This document shows, piece after piece, positions 63,950 through 64,000 of a DNA stretch of 64,000 nt. The number at the start of each line of letters is the position of its first letter. The stretch's first letter is position 1. The position numbers were made by a program, and so were the translations under genes. Source of the stretch: Roseateles chitinivorans. Lineage in GTDB: Bacteria; Pseudomonadota; Gammaproteobacteria; Burkholderiales; Burkholderiaceae_C. Location of the stretch: contig NZ_PEOG01000012.1 in NCBI RefSeq assembly GCF_002761755.1, forward strand, positions 57,878 through 121,877, given 5' to 3'. The notes beneath the pieces were generated by a model. The model searched no databases. It worked only from the letters and a program-made list of their open reading frames with translations, and was not told the DNA's origin.

Positions 63950-63969
63950 TTGACGTTTACGTAAACGTG
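63950..63969 (+). promoter_or_regulatory. MerR/LiuR-like palindromic promoter element at the window edge
   Basis: TTGACG (63950-63955, a good -35) runs into the perfect 16-base palindrome ACGTTTACGTAAACGT (63953-63968). MerR-family LiuR regulators of branched-chain/fatty-acid catabolism use TTTACGTAAA-type sites placed between promoter elements; the match to that regulon is from memory and tentative. The controlled gene would lie beyond the window. Confidence 0.55.
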
Positions 63970-64000
63970 AGAAGGCCGTGCTTGCCGACCCGCGAAGGGC

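Overview
The window looks like a chromosomal segment from a high-GC betaproteobacterium of the order Burkholderiales. The Rubrivivax/Leptothrix/Roseateles side of the order is a reasonable guess from gene content and style, but this is inference from the sequence alone. Supporting features are the PaaE/PaaR/PaaZ phenylacetate genes, PHB-linked genes (phaR, 3-hydroxybutyrate dehydrogenase), an orphan Bug-type solute receptor, an OmpR/EnvZ pair, and the order smpB / ratA-rnfH / DUF4124 / guaB-guaA. No phage, insertion sequence or CRISPR array is visible. Coding density is high and most genes are ordinary housekeeping or catabolic genes.

Layout. 1-6.0 kb: end of a phenylacetate-degradation cluster (paaE tail, PaaR-type TetR regulator, branched-chain-type binding protein, paaZ, a second aldehyde dehydrogenase), with a 124-bp imperfect palindrome in front of paaZ. 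6.2-7.1 kb: a single-domain response regulator converging on a tiny two-gene cassette that looks like a double-glycine-leader microcin/bacteriocin precursor plus a 47-residue two-helix membrane protein (candidate immunity protein). 7.5-15.7 kb: NAD biosynthesis (nadB, nadA converging around a ComFB-like gene), an AraC regulator divergent from an MFS exporter, a ThDP enzyme followed by an S4-domain protein and RraA. 15.7-19.6 kb: a GAF-GGDEF-EAL protein, serB, and a PIN-domain (VapC-like) toxin gene overlapped by an unfamiliar cysteine-containing, acidic-repeat protein in the antitoxin position. 19.7-26.5 kb: mfd, an RlmN-family radical-SAM enzyme, and ispD-map-ispF.

26.5-34.6 kb: GNAT enzyme, EnvZ/OmpR pair divergent from a SIMPL-domain periplasmic protein with OmpR-like boxes between them, 3-hydroxybutyrate dehydrogenase, an alpha/beta hydrolase, relA, and two identical tRNA-Val(GAC) genes each followed by a terminator. 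34.7-43.7 kb is the most accessory-looking part: a DeoR-MFS-glyoxalase operon, a DUF2946-like protein with a TonB-dependent siderophore receptor and a DUF1624-type membrane protein (carrying a hexanucleotide tandem repeat), then a LacI regulator with two matching operators in front of a Bug-type binding protein. 43.8-56.9 kb: phaR, GFA-family protein, rimO, a cystathionine beta-lyase-like enzyme, smpB/ratA/rnfH, guaB, a TetA-like MFS, guaA, a NIPSNAP protein behind a perfect palindrome, a frameshifted 2'-5' RNA ligase-like gene and wrbA. 57-64 kb: DUF72, tadA-ldcA, and an oligopeptide-type ABC operon whose second permease gene is cut short just before the window ends at a MerR/LiuR-like palindrome.

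Points most worth following up are the microcin-like cassette (6613-7139), the odd toxin-antitoxin pair (18585-19623), the twin-operator LacI system (41528-43742), the truncated permease at the right edge, and an aldehyde dehydrogenase lacking the usual catalytic glutamate.
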